A stretch of 64,000 nt of DNA from Galerina marginata (Eukaryota; Basidiomycota; Agaricomycetes; Agaricales; Galerinaceae): NCBI GenBank assembly GCA_023014335.1, contig JAECYW010000008.1, positions 1,116,001 to 1,180,000 of the forward strand, given 5' to 3'. A model generated the notes under the pieces. The model was given only the letters and a program-made list of their open reading frames with translations. It was not told where the DNA came from and did no database searches. A program made the translations under genes and the position numbers. Shown here one piece after another: positions 1 through 11,226 of the stretch (position 1 is the first letter of the stretch; each line of letters starts with the position of its first letter).

Positions 1-2
1 AA

Positions 3-116
3 ACCAATGTCATGTTCAATGTATCGACTGTGAACCCTCCACCACCCTTCCTTGGATTCGATCCTAAAGAGTGCTATAAAGTCGTCATCAACATTGTACC
101 GATAGCCGATTCATAA
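3..116 (+). CDS. possible C-terminal end of a gene cut by the window edge
   Basis: A reading frame is open from base 3 to a TAA at 114-116, giving about 37 residues with a proline run (PPPPF) and the end VVINIVPIADS. Nothing upstream is available, so neither the gene nor an exon boundary can be confirmed. I do not recognise the protein. It could equally be a chance open frame. Confidence 0.3.
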   Translation, partial: TNVMFNVSTVNPPPPFLGFDPKECYKVVINIVPIADS

Positions 117-505
117 GGGTAAACCACTCATTTCATCATTCTGTCAAGTGATACCTGGCTCATTATTCATTTTTCGTTCCAGATAGTCTGAGCACACTTG
201 TGCTTGAAGTTGGTCTGAAGCATCTCCGATCCCAATCCGATCCCACTGCATGTACACTATAAAATGTTAGTGCACAATAATACTTAATTCGTGCATGTAA
301 CTCTTGGACTTCTGATATATTGTTGATGTTTTAAAAGACCATATCTTGGCCAACGTAGCTCTGCCCCAACTCTGCCCTGCGTCTTTAAGTGAAGTTGCAA
401 ATTTATTCCACGGAGTCGATTGAAGGATGGGGTTAGGGTTCAACCTTCACTGTGACAGTGGGATCGATCATCGCGGGCAGCACACGGACCTTGCTTCGAA
501 CCTCC
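117..505. other. intergenic / 5' region of the methyltransferase gene
   Basis: No coding signal seen. The stretch just before 506 is presumably the promoter and leader of the methyltransferase gene. No clear TATA box is visible close to the start. Confidence 0.4.
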
Positions 506-1795
506 ATGTCAACGTTTGCCAAATCTGCGTTCAACGCCTCTTCATACTCAGCATCTAGACCCACTTATCCTCCGCAGCTCTTCGAATATATATTCTCATT
601 TCACCGTCGAGGGTCCAAGTTAAATAAGGCGCAATGGGAGCGGGCCGTTGATCTTGGATGCGGAACTGGTGCGTACACTATATATCAAGGACTGATACCT
701 TTCTTACAGTTACATTTAGGTCAAGCGACGATACATCTGCGGCCATTTCGCGAGGTCATTGGGGTCGACCCATCTCAAGGCATGCTCGAAAAAGCTCGAC
801 TTTATGCTGCTTCGTCAGAAGGTCCCGAAAGGGATTCCACGCTCCCAAAATTCAGCTTTGTCCAAGGCTCCGCTGAAGATTTGAGCAAAGCGATACCGGA
901 GAACGAAAGTGTTGATCTTCTCGTTGCAGGTACTCGTAGAAATATCTTCGGGAGGTTTACTCGTTGAGTTGACGATTTCCCAAGGTCAGGCCGCACATTG
1001 GTTTGACTGGAACAAGGTTTGGCCAGAGACATACCGTGTGCTTCGTCGAGGTGGCACCGCCGCCTTTTGGGTGAGTTCTTCCTGATAAAACGAGTGATGA
1101 TTTCTCTCATACACCATACCAGGTGTACGCCGAATTCCGCTTGCCCCAGTTTCCTTCCCTGGGTCCCAAGATCACTGCTTATGCTCAAGGCACAGACCTG
1201 CGAACAAGTTTAGGGACATATTTTCAACGTCCAGGGCGAACTATCCTCGAGAGACACTTAATAGACGTACCAGAACCGTCTACTGTTGTGAAGGAAGGAT
1301 TCGAAGCATTGGAAAGAGTCTACTTCTGTGGTACATCCTTTATATCTACTGCCTTAGCAGAAACTCATCATGAGAGTCTAGGAGAGGACATCCCGCCTTT
1401 CGTCCCCAAAAATGCGCCAGTTCATCCTGTGCTGATGCAAAAAGAGATGAAATGGCGTGATCTTCTTGCGTATTTCCGCACTTGGAGTGCATTATACACG
1501 TATCAGGAGAAGTTTCCAGAAGATCTGAAGCAAGCGGAGGACATGAGATTCCTCGAAGACGACCTCGCTAATAGTTCTGAGCCATTAGGTAAGATATTGC
1601 ATCTTTTTTACTGACCAGGATGCTTACCGTTTCCTTGCACCAACAGATGAACTGCGAGGAGGCGATATTGCCGTCCGCTTCTGGAAGGACCTGCGTCAAG
1701 GGGCTTTGGAGGCTTCCCCAGGTACCGGCGTCGCCGCTGAAGATAACGTCCGAGTCGAATGGCCCGTGGCATTGCTTCTTGCCCGGAAAGAATAA
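506..1795 (+). CDS. SAM-dependent methyltransferase, class I (Crg1/trans-aconitate methyltransferase-like)
   Basis: Five exons can be joined: 506-668, 720-929, 985-1070, 1123-1588 and 1647-1795. The introns are 669-719, 930-984, 1071-1122 and 1589-1646, all GT-AG. The joins restore VDLGCGTGQAT (SAM-binding motif I), then VIGVDPSQGML with its ribose-binding Asp, then GQAAHWFDW and RGGTAAFWV, which is the order found in the UbiE/Crg1-type family. The product is about 357 residues, normal for the family. It has no signal peptide and is presumably cytosolic. An in-frame ATG exists at 452, but the ATG at 506 (MSTFAKSAFN) matches where such proteins usually begin. The substrate cannot be read from the sequence. 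No biosynthetic partners lie next to it. Confidence 0.85.
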
Positions 1796-2156
1796 TTTGT
1801 TACTCTCGCAGGCACAACGATGTCTGGCCCAAATACCATTCACCTCTCGAAGTTTTCCCCAACATCCCTCAACAAACAGGCCTTGCTATAGCACCGCCGG
1901 ATGTATTTCTCTCTTGTATACCGAATGAGGCTATGATTTCTCTGTTCTTGTATATTGAATGAATATATAACCCTTTAACTCGATCAGGCCATTTTGCTTA
2001 CGGTTTGACCCCCAGGCCTGTCGGAGATGGATAACATCTTGTCAAGTTCCTTTTTCGTCAGGCTTTTCGAAAACCTCTTTCATATCAGGTAAGTAGGCCA
2101 TTTCCTTCATTTCTTAGACTGCTAAAACAAATTCTGAACGCAGACCATACAATACA
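1796..2156. other. convergent 3' intergenic region
   Basis: Lies between the 3' ends of the methyltransferase gene and the first GPI-protein gene. No gene seen; presumably two 3' untranslated regions meet here. Confidence 0.4.
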
Positions 2157-2926
2157 CTAAAGAATCGCAAACAAACTCAACACCCCAATCACACTGACTA
2201 GGAATACCAAATCCACCCCTCGGCTAGTTACCGACGCGCCACTGGTCGTAATAGTCGCAACCGGCAACAAAGCACCAGTAAATGTCGTCGAGTTTAGCGT
2301 CGCCGTGCTGACAACCGCTGAACCCCCTTCTGGGACCAGAAGCGGAATTTTGATCTCCTCCACGCATGCTCCGGTTTGTTTACCAATGTCCAACGTGCAA
2401 TTTTGGACGACGCCTTCGAATTCGAGCGCTCCGAACGTGCCGGTTTGGAGGGCTGGCGGGTTGCTGAGGTACTCAACAGACGCGTTTTCTTCGAAAGTGT
2501 CTGCAAATTCACGGTACCGACATTAGTCACGTTCTCAAAGCACATGCGATAAGACAGAGAAAGAGACGATGTTGTACGCACAGGTAACCGTGGTCGGCGC
2601 CGTTATGTATGTGATAGTCGTGGAAGGTTCGTGGTTGACGAGGAGGCTGATAACTTCTTCTTGCACATATCGGGTCATCCCACTCTCCCCAGGGCCCATG
2701 GCGGACACCCGAGTTGTCCATTCTTCTTCGAATGAAAACCCGGAAATAGGTGTGCCTATGACGGGCTGGGAGACGCGGTATATCGTTACCACTGCTCCGT
2801 TTGCTGCAGCCAGAGTGATAGGACGTTAACACCGACGTGTCGAAAGAAAAAATGCCCGAGCTTACTGGCCCGTATAGCCAAAGCTATCGCAAGCAAAGCT
2901 CGTACAAGAGATAGGCAAGTTCTCAT
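2157..2926 (-). CDS. small secreted, probably GPI-anchored protein, tandem copy 1
   Basis: Exons (minus strand) are 2866-2926, 2582-2803 and 2157-2500, making 208 residues. Exon 1 encodes a signal peptide (MRTCLSLVRALLAIALAIRA) and ends at a GTAAGC donor. Exon 2 holds the conserved block VTIYRVSQPVIGTP and GPGESGMTRYVQEE. Exon 3 has an NCT glycosylation site, two cysteines 13 residues apart, then ATITTSGASV and a hydrophobic C-terminus, as expected of a GPI-attachment signal. The second intron starts with GTGCGT, a donor shared by all five copies. A TATA-like box (TATAAA, minus strand) lies about 80 bp upstream. This is the most divergent copy at its C-terminus. The function is unknown; a cell-wall or membrane-surface protein is inferred. 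Confidence 0.75.
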
Positions 2927-3688
2927 TTTCAGGAGTCGATTCGAGCTCTTTGTGAGGTCAAAGAGAGATGAGATATAGCAATCACACAAGTAGATACCTT
3001 TGGTCTTTATACTACCGCCACCTTCTTGCCACGAAGGCAGTGTACCGGCTTTGAAGAATCGTAGCTGTATGTGTGTATGGAAACTCTAGCAGCGGTCATC
3101 CGAGGTTTCTCAGCTAAGACATTTGCCTTGTAACGGAGAGTCGAGTGAAGGCCGCATGTCGCGGGGAATCCGATGAAGCTGGAGCTGATGACGTCTTCGT
3201 GATGGAGAGAGGCACATCTGGATAGTTAACTCTCTGATAAATCTACCAATGAGATGTATATAGAGTGTTGCCCTTGAACCCCGAGCTAAGTTTAAGCCTG
3301 AGGAAGAGGACAGACCACATGGGCTGGAGCCTGAGCTCCACAATTTTCTTCAGGAATTCAATTCCACCATTATGCACAATTGCCCCAGGAAATTGTCCAG
3401 TCAATTTGAATTAGATCCAGGGTTGGAAAATGCTTGACGAACAGAAAGCGAAAGTTCCAAAAAGGGAAGTAATAACCATTTCGAGATAAATACCTTTGCG
3501 GCAAGTGGCCCGGACCTGACGGGGTTGAAGCTCCACAAATTTATTCATGGAGCCCAAGGGGCGACCACCCGTTGCCCCACCGTCAAGTTCACATCATGCT
3601 TGTTCAAGGCCGTTTATATTATAAGGTAAGTAACGGAATTTCTTTTATTTCTCTTAAACTGCTTAAATCATTGAACGAAGTCAGTGCA
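2927..3688. other. intergenic with promoter block of copy 1
   Basis: Contains the TATA-like box near 3006-3011 and a block around 3088-3147 (core TCATCCGAGGTTTCT) that recurs upstream of copies 2, 3 and, in part, 4. Around 3439-3487 is a block (core AAGTAATAACCATTTCGAGA) that recurs near 9040 and 10930. No gene seen. Confidence 0.5.
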
Positions 3689-4456
3689 CTAAAAGATCGC
3701 AAAGAACCCCAACACTCCAGCCACTCCAGCCAGGACGACTGAATCCAACCCTTGTCTAGATACCGACGCACCGCTAGTAGTAATAGTCGCAAGCGGGATC
3801 AAAGCACCAGTAAATGTCCTCGTCGTCATTTGTGTCTGGGTGATGAAAACCTCTGATGATCCAGAGTGCCCATCTGGTATCAATTGTGCCAGTCTCAATT
3901 CCTCCACGCATGATCCAGTTTGTTTTCCGACGTCCAGCGTGCAGTTCTGGACAGTGCCTCCTAAGTCGATCTCTCCGAACGTGCCGGTTTGGATGGCTGG
4001 CGGGTTGCTAGCGTACAGGACAGACGCGTTTTCTTCGAAGATGTCTGTAAAAATATGACACCAACCCTAATCAAGTTGGCGAAGCACGGGGGAACAATGC
4101 AATACGCACAGGAAATTGTCAACGGCGCACTTATGCGCGTGATCGTTGTGGTAGGGGCATGGTCAACAAGGAGGCTGATAATGTCTTCGTGCAGGTATTG
4201 AGTCATGCCGCTTTCTCCTGGGCCTATAGCGGACAGCCGAGTCGTCCACTGCTGTTCAACTGAAAAATCGGAAGCAGGTATGCTGACGTCAGATTGGGAA
4301 ACCTGGTATACCGTCACTACTGCTCCGTCTGCTGTAGCCAAATGGCCAAGGCAATTAACATCGCGACCTGTTGATAAAAGGGACTCCTAACTTACCGGCT
4401 TGTATGCCAAGAGCTATCGCAAGCACAGCTCGTGCAAGAGACGGGCAAGTTCTCAT
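3689..4456 (-). CDS. small secreted, probably GPI-anchored protein, tandem copy 2
   Basis: Exons (minus strand) are 4396-4456, 4110-4331 and 3689-4044, giving 212 residues. It has the signal peptide MRTCPSLARAVLAIALGIQA, the conserved blocks VVTVYQVSQ and GPGESGMTQYLHED, two cysteines in exon 3, ATITTSGASV and a hydrophobic tail (VVLAGVAGVLGFFAIF). The tract after the intron-2 donor is one base longer than in copy 3. This matters only if a later, alternative donor were used; with the conserved GTGCGT donor the frame is open in every copy. A TATA-like box (4524-4529) is about 70 bp upstream. Function unknown. Confidence 0.75.
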
Positions 4457-5569
4457 TTCAGGCGTCGTTTTGTGAGGTGAAAGGAAGACGAGATATACCG
4501 CCCATAAATGGATATTTTGGACCTTTATACCAGTGCCAACGAAGGACGTGTATCGGCTCTGAACTGTATGTGCACATCAATCAGATTGTTTGAAAACCCC
4601 AGCAGCAGTCATCCGAGGTTTCTTGTTTGAGACATTGCCTCATAACGGAGGGTTGAACGAAGGGAGCTTGTCGCGAGGAATTCTATGGAGCTGATGACGA
4701 CTTCTACATCAGAAGAGTGGATATCAGTGACCCTCTGACAAATCTATTAATGAGCTGTATATATAGTCCAGAAGAATGCTGTGGATGGTAAAGGTATACC
4801 CCAGCACTTACTCTGACTGGAGGGACAGTATTCCCCCGCATTAAGCAGGAAGGCACAAGACAAGCCGAACCAACAAAAACCGCGAGAGAGTACTGAGATT
4901 GTTCACGTATGGGCAACCACTCAAGTCTTTTTATTCCAAAACTGAGGCATTCGAGCTTTAAAAACAGACAAGTTTCGCGACTTGAAGGATACATCCCCAG
5001 CTTGCCGCATTTCTGAAAGGGGCACCACGGATAAGTAAGCGTGAATGAAAAACGGACGAAAAAGCATGATAGACCAACTTTACATCGGATGCGAGAGGTA
5101 TAGCAATTTGGCTTCGTGACGCGGCGTAAACTGGACAGGTTCCTGATATGAGGGTGATCTTGATACAGCTACAGCCCACCACATCCTCTTGTCAACGGTT
5201 TTCCCGCCCTCATCGCGTCGTCGCCTTGTTTCCTCATGTTACTCCTGCCGCAGGTTATTGAGCTGTTGACCGATCGAGCCCGGCCCACATCTCTTGAAGG
5301 AGGGGCGCACGGGTAGTGAAGTGGGGGCCGCACCCGCCATCGTCTTCCTCAGGTCGTTGCGCCAGGAGTGAGAGATTCAACAACCGGTGCGATGTTGGCA
5401 AGTCGTGGTTACATAATGCCATCACGGGCGTCCCTTTTCCCTTTTCCGCCTTCAAGCTTCAATTGAGCTTCAAGTTTGGTGAAAGTGGCAGAATTTCTTT
5501 GTTTCTCTCAAGTTTCTCATAAGTTTCTCTTATTATAAACGCTAAAATGAATTGAACGAAGACAGTACA
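4457..5569. other. intergenic between copies 2 and 3
   Basis: Holds the promoter block of copy 2 (TATA-like box; TCATCCGAGG block near 4608) and, from about 5166 to 5450, a segment repeated downstream of copy 4. No convincing coding region. Confidence 0.45.
5166..5450. repeat. dispersed direct repeat, unit A
   Basis: Diverged copy of 7129-7620. The best-conserved stretches are CCACATCTCTTGAAGGAGGG (near 5283 and 7228) and TTACATAATGCCATCACGGG (near 5409 and 7590). It lies 3' of GPI-protein copy 3, as its partner lies 3' of copy 4, so it was probably carried along in the gene duplication. No coding content is recognisable. Confidence 0.6.
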
Positions 5570-6318
5570 CTACAGGATCGCAAACAAACCCAGCACTCCA
5601 ACCACTCCAGCCAGGACGACTGACCCCACCTCTTGTCTAGATACCGACGCTCCACTAGTCGTAATAGTCGCAATGGGCATCAAAGCACCAGTAAATGTTG
5701 TCGTCTCGGTTTGCGTCCGGGTGCTGAAAACCCCTGACGATCCAGAGCCCCCAACTGAGACCAGTTGTACCTCTTCTAATTCGTCCACGCATGATCCAGT
5801 TTGTTTTCCGACGTCCAGTGTGCAGTTCTGGACGAAGCCTTCGAAGTTGATCTCTCCAGACGTGCCGGTTTGGATGGCTGGCGGGTTGCTGGCGTACAGG
5901 ACAGACGCGTTTTCCTCGAAAGTGTCTGCAAAAAACAAGAACGAATTTAGTCAAGTTGCCAAAGCACCGGGAGCGATGCAAGACGCACAGGCAACCGTCG
6001 TCGGCGCGCTTATGTACGTGACCGTTGTGGAAGGGAGCTGGGCAACAAGAAGGCTGACAACTACTTCGTGCAGATATTGAGTCATGCCGCTTGCTCCTGG
6101 GCCTATAGCAGACACCCGAGTCGTCCATTGCTGGTCGGCTGAACCACCGGGAACGGGTGTGCCAGTGGCAGGCAGGACCTGGTATACCGTCACTACTGCT
6201 CCGTTTGCTGTAGCAAATGCGGTCAAGGTAATTAACATCGCGAGCCATCGGTAAAAAGGACTCCGGACTTACCGGCTTGAATACCAAGAGCTATCGCAAG
6301 AAACGGAAAAGTTCTCAT
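5570..6318 (-). CDS. small secreted, probably GPI-anchored protein, tandem copy 3
   Basis: Exons (minus strand) are 6273-6318, 5989-6207 and 5570-5925, giving 206 residues. The signal peptide is shorter than in the other copies (MRTFPFLAIALGIQA, five residues missing). Exon 2 has VVTVYQVLPATGTPVPG and GPGASGMTQYLHEV. Exon 3 has TFEENASVLYASNPPAIQTG, an NCT site, the two cysteines, ATITTSGASVSRQ and the hydrophobic tail VVLAGVVGVLGLFAIL. A TATA-like box lies about 75 bp upstream. The molecular function is unknown. Confidence 0.75.
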
Positions 6319-7726
6319 TTTCAGTCGATTCGAGCTCTTTTCGAGGGGAAAGAGAGACGAGATATACCGCCCACGAATGGATACCTTGGACCTTTATACC
6401 AGCGCCAACCTCTTGCCATGAAGGCCGTGTACCGGCTCTGAAGATCTGAAGCATTGTATCTGTATGTGCCCATCCATCAGATTGTTCGAAAACCCCAGCA
6501 GCAGTCATCCGAGGTTTCTCATTTGAGACGTTTGCCTTGTACCAGAGAGTCGAGCGAAGGTTGCAAGTCGCGGGGAATTCGATGGAGCTGATGACGACTT
6601 CACGATAAGATACATCAGAATAGTGGATACTAGTGTACCATCTGATAAATCTATTAATGAGCTGTAGATGCGAACAGGGAAGTGTTAAAAAATAGAAGGA
6701 AGATGTCGTGGATGGCAAAGGTATAGGTCAGAGAGCCACTCTCATTGTCATTTCATCCCAAGAAATGCATTCATAGAAACAAATGCTGTGTCAAGAAGGG
6801 GAAATGTCCAAGCATTCCGGGAAGCAACCCACCCATCGCACAAGGGTAGCCAAGACCAGCACAGAATGTAATGAACTATTGCTTGGGCCAGGACTTGTTG
6901 GTTATTAAAAGCTGGATGTAACCGCTGGCTTTCTGCCGACAAGCTGGGGCCATCACCTGGCATGAGAGCAATTGGACTCGGAATTTAATGTGTCTGCTGC
7001 TATTACAGTACACTTTTTATTAAAGACTCGCAGTCTAAGGGAGGTTTAGACATACTCTGACTGGAGGGGTAGTATGCCCCTGTATGAAGCTCCTCGTCCG
7101 AGCCGTCCGGTTTCAATGCACCCCACCTCACCCTCTTGTCAAGGTTTCTCGCCCTCTTTGTGTCGTCGCCTAGTTTCCTCGTCTTCTCTTGCCTCCGGTT
7201 GTTGAGCTGTTGACTGATCGGGCCCGGCCCACATCTCTTGAAGGAGGGGCGCACGGGAGTGAGCGGGTATGACGAGGCGGTGGGGCGTTAGGCGTTGGTA
7301 GTGAGGTGGAGGCTGCACCTGCCATTTCTGCCATCGTTTTCCAGGCCGTGCCGTCAAGAGTGGTGGGGTTCAACCAGAGACACCGTAGTGGTATATCCAC
7401 CCACCCACCTGAGTGTCGTTGCTTGAAATGGCCGACGTTGTGTGCGCTGCCACAGCCATTACGAGACTAGGACGCCGGTGCTAATCCCTTTTGTCATCGG
7501 TTTAGACGTCGTGTTGGCTTGGTGTCGTTGGTGTAGCCAGAAGCCGTGGTGTAAAAGAGGAAGGGTGCGATACAGGCGAGTCGTAGTTACATAATGCCAT
7601 CACGGGAGTTCCTTTTCCATCACGATGCCGTCTAGGCCCGTCTTCGGTTGGTCTTCAGTAAATGTAACAGAATTTCTTTGTTTCTCTTACACGCTAATAG
7701 TAAAACGACTGAACGAAGATAGTACA
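6319..7726. other. intergenic between copies 3 and 4
   Basis: Contains the copy 3 promoter region (TATA-like box near 6392; TCATCCGAGG block near 6505), followed by about 400 bases with no recognised content and then the 7129-7620 repeat. ORFs here are short and antisense or random. Confidence 0.4.
7129..7620. repeat. dispersed direct repeat, unit B
   Basis: Partner of 5166-5450, with about 200 extra bases in the middle. It sits 3' of GPI-protein copy 4. The shared end segment reads TTACATAATGCCATCACGGG before a CCTTTTCC run. Confidence 0.55.
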
Positions 7727-8501
7727 CTACAAGATCGCAAAGAAACCCAACACTCCAACAACTCCAGCCAGGACGACCGGACCCACCTCTTGTCTGGATA
7801 CCAACCCACCACTAGTCGTAATAGTCGCAAGCGGGATCAAAGCACCAGTAAATGTTGTCGTCGAGGTTTGCGTCAGGGTGCTGAAAACCTGTGACGATCC
7901 AGAGCCCCCAACCGGGACTAGTTGTACCTCGTCCAATTCCTCCACGCATGTTCCAGTTTGTTTTTCGACGTCCAGAGTACAGTTCTGGACGAAGCCTACG
8001 AAGTCGACCTCTCCGGACGTGCCGGTTTGGATGGCTGGCCGGTTGTTGGCGTGCAGGACAGACGCGTTTTCTTCGAAAGTGTCTGAAAAACATGCCACCG
8101 ACTTTGGTCAAGTTGCCGAAGTACCGGGAACGATGCAATACGCACAGGAAACCGTGATCGGCGCGCTTATGTACGTGATCGTTGTGGAAGGGGCATGGTC
8201 AACGAGGCGGCTGAGAACTGCTTCGTGCAGGTATTGAGTCATGCCGCTTTCTCCTGGGCCTATAGCGGACACCCGAGTCGACCACTGCTGTTCGAATGAA
8301 ACATCGGAAACAGGTGTGCCGATGACAGGCTGGGAGACCTGGTATACAGTCACTACTGCTCCATTTGCTGTAGTCAATGGTGAAGGTAATTAACATCGCG
8401 TCCTGTCAATAAAAAGGACCGCAAAAGGACCCTGACTTACCGGCTTGTATACCTAGAGCTATCACAAGCACAGCTCGTGCAAGAAACGGGCAATTTCTCA
8501 T
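7727..8501 (-). CDS. small secreted, probably GPI-anchored protein, tandem copy 4
   Basis: Exons (minus strand) are 8441-8501, 8146-8367 and 7727-8082, giving 212 residues with no frame problem. It has a signal peptide (MRNCPFLARAVLVIALGIQA), then ANGAVVTVYQVSQPVIGTP, GPGESGMTQYLHEA, TITYISAPITVS and TFEENASVLHANNRPAIQTG. NCT and the paired cysteines follow, then ATITTSGGLVSRQ and the tail VVLAGVVGVLGFFAIL. Both introns are GT-AG and in the same phase as in the sister genes. A TATA-like box (8579-8584) is about 80 bp upstream. Function unknown; a surface protein is inferred from the signal peptide and GPI-like tail. Confidence 0.78.
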
Positions 8502-9882
8502 TTTCAGGCGTCGATTCTAACTCTTTGTGAGGTGAAAGAAGGACGAGATATACCGCCTGTAAATGGACACCTTGGACCTTTATACCAGTGCCCACCTCTT
8601 GTCATGAAGGCCGTGTACCGGCTTTGAAGAAGAACCATACCTATATGTGCGCATCCATCGGATTCTTTTAATTGGAAACCCTAGTACAAGTAGCAGTCAT
8701 CCGAGGTTGACGGTTTGCCTTGTAACGGAGAGTCGAGTGAAGGTCGCATATCTCGGGGAATCCAATGGAGCTGAAGACGACTTCGTGATAAGATATATAT
8801 CAGGATAGTTGGATACCAGTGTACCTCCTGAATATCTATCAATGAGCTGTATTTAAAGTCATTGGAAGTTTTGATGCGCTGACGCCCCACATGTATATTA
8901 ATTGATCCTTCAGCAATTTAATTCTTCAGCGTTGGCCACAATTACTTCAGTGAAGCCATCCTGTCAATTTTCATTTAAATTCAGGGAATCAGAGCCTCGG
9001 AGAATAGAGATGAACAGAAAAGGAAATGTTCCAAAGGGGGAAGTAATAACCATTTCGAGACAATTCCACAATGACTTCCGATTCATATCCACATTCATCT
9101 ACAAGTCCCGTGGACTATCTTCGTAAGTATAGACCCGGATGACATGCTGAAATTGGAATGGCTCACGAATATTTCCCTGCTTTGGTTGGATTTGCACCAC
9201 AACGTCATTGTCGATAGTTAGGCTCACCCTCGAAAATATTTAGGCGAGATCCACAGGAAGTATCTATTGCATCATTGACAAAGGACACAGGCACAATGAT
9301 TTAGATGGCTTATGTGGCTTCTCGGCTGCCCCCGCAAGAGGTGGGCTTTGTTGAACAATTCAAAAGGCAAAGGGATTGATCTTTGCGAATGCCATAGTAA
9401 TCCTTGCACAGAGTGACCGGTGCGATATCTGCTCGTAAGCTCCAGTCCTTGGTTGGTACCCGTTACATTGAACTTTTCACGATGAGATAGATGCCAACAG
9501 ACACAGTCGTTAGTGCCAGCCACCTTACCATGCTTGATCCACACTGTCGCAAATTCGCCCACCCTACTCATTCCCATCTCCAATATTACACTACGAATTG
9601 CCAGTCCAAACTTGAATATCGTTTATCCGCGGGTTCTCTTCCAGTGTTCTCCGGTAAGCTGGCCTAGCACCGCCGCGTGTATATGAGACTCCCTTCTTAT
9701 TTACCAACGATTTTATACCCCTTTAAAAACGCTCAGGTTATTCCTCTAGGTTCGGCCTCATGCCTGCTAGAGTCGCATACCCAACCGCCGAGTGCATATC
9801 GGGTTTTTTCAAGGCCATTCTTTGTATAAGGTGAATCCTGGAGTCTGAGGCAGGAGAAAACTAAATCCGAAAGGATCATAAA
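8502..9882. other. intergenic between copies 4 and 5
   Basis: Begins with the copy 4 promoter and a partial TCATCCGAGG block (near 8697). The AAGTAATAACCATTTCGAGA block recurs near 9042. The rest shows no gene that I can support. Confidence 0.4.
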
Positions 9883-10658
9883 TTATAATAAACCCAACAT
9901 TCCAACCACTCCAGCCAGGATGACTGAACCCACCCCTTGACGCCCTCGTGCAAATACCGACGCTCCGCTTGTCGTAACAGTTGCAACCGGGATCAAAGCA
10001 GCAGTATAAGACTGCGTGGCAACCAGCGTCCGAGTGCTGAAAACCTGTGACGATCCAGAGCCCGCAAGTGGGACAAGTTGCGGCAGTTTAAATTCCTCCA
10101 CGCATGTTCCAGTTTGTTTTCCGACGTCCAGCGTGCAGTTCTGGACGATGCCTTCGAATTCGAAATCCCCGAACGTGCCGGTTTGGATGGCTGGCGGGTT
10201 GCTGGCGTACAGGACAGACGCGTTTTCTTCGAAAGTGTCTGCAAATGTACGACACCGACTTTAGTCACGTTGCCGAAGCACCGGGAACAGTGCAATACTA
10301 CGCACAGGAAATCGTTGTTGGCGTGCTTATATACGTGATCGTTGTGTCAGGGGCATGGTTGACGAGGAGGCTGATAACTTCTTCTTGCACGTATTGGGTC
10401 ATGCCGTTTGCGCCTGGGCCTATAGCGAACACTGTCTGAGTCACCCCCTTTTCTTCGACCGAAATACCGGTGGGGGGTGTGCCAAAGACAGGCTGGGAGA
10501 CGCGGTATACCGTCACTGCTGCTCCTTTTGCTATAGCCAAATGATGAAAGTAATTACTAATGTCTCGACCCGTCGATAAACTTAATATCTGACTTACCGA
10601 CTTGTATACCTAGAGCTATTGCAAGCACAGCTCGTACAAGAAACAGGCAAGTTCTCAT
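9883..10658 (-). CDS. small secreted, probably GPI-anchored protein, tandem copy 5
   Basis: Exons (minus strand) are 10598-10658, 10306-10530 and 9883-10238, giving 213 residues. The signal peptide is MRTCLFLVRAVLAIALGIQV. Exon 2 encodes VTVYRVSQPVFGTPPTGIS and GPGANGMTQYVQEEV. Exon 3 gives the NCT site and paired cysteines, TAALIPVATVTTSGASV and the hydrophobic tail VILAGVVGMLGLL, with a four-residue insertion (ARGR) ahead of the tail. The promoter is more diverged (TATA-like TATAAG near 10721-10726) and lacks the clear TCATCCGAGG block. It is the outermost member of the cluster. Function unknown. Confidence 0.75.
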
Positions 10659-11045
10659 CCTCTAGAGTTGATTTCAGCTTTTCACCGAGGGTAAGAGAAC
10701 AAAAACGAATACCTTGGATTCTTATATTGGTCCCCTTCTCACGTCGGTTGTCAGGCAGGGTACCGGCTCTGAAAATCTGAAGAATCATACATATAGACAT
10801 CAGGTTGTTCAGTTAGATATTGGCGCATCAAGAGTAAAGGAGAGACCCGCATATCATGGAAGAACCGATTAGCTGATACGCTCATGAAACCACATACTTT
10901 CAGTTCAGAACTAGATAGGGAAATAATTTGGAAATAATAACCATTTCGAGACAGTTCCGTTTGCTGAATTCGTTTCAGCATCAACTGATGGCGAAACAAG
11001 TATTGCAGCAAAGAGAAAAGTCCTCTAAAATGAGGAATCCTCCGA
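10659..11045. other. promoter of copy 5 and 3' flank of U2
   Basis: Contains the copy 5 promoter, a third copy of the ATAATAACCATTTCGAGACA block near 10933, and the sequence downstream of the U2 snRNA. No protein gene seen. Confidence 0.4.
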
Positions 11046-11226
11046 CGACACAAGCCAATAGTGCAGCAGCAAGGTCATCACGTCCGAGGGGTGCAAGCAG
11101 AGCCCAAGGAACTGAGGCGGCAAAAATAAGATAACCAAGAATGGAGGCGGTGCCTCCATAATAGTGGTTAAACTATTAAGAACAGATACTACACTTGATC
11201 TAAGCCAAAAGGCCAGAGTGGTAAGG
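11046..11226 (-). ncRNA. U2: U2 spliceosomal snRNA
   Basis: Read on the minus strand, 11160-11216 gives GGCCTTTTGGCTTAGATC and then AAGTGTAGTATCTGTTCTT. This is the near-invariant U2 5' domain, including the GUAGUA that pairs with the intron branch site. A stem-loop II region follows (TAGTTTAACCACTATTA), then a GGAGGC...GCCTCC hairpin, an Sm site (ATTTTTG, about 11125) and 3' stem-loop sequence. About 180 nt is normal for U2. The exact 5' and 3' ends are estimates. It forms the U2 snRNP in the nucleus. A TATA box lies upstream. Confidence 0.92.

Noticed and set aside
4081..4120. Apparent one-base frameshift in GPI-protein copy 2
   Set aside because: It lies inside intron 2 when the GTGCGT donor shared by all five copies is used, so the coding frame is not affected.
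9272..9583. 103-residue minus-strand ORF
   Set aside because: No signal peptide, motif or similarity to the tandem family; isolated random ORF.
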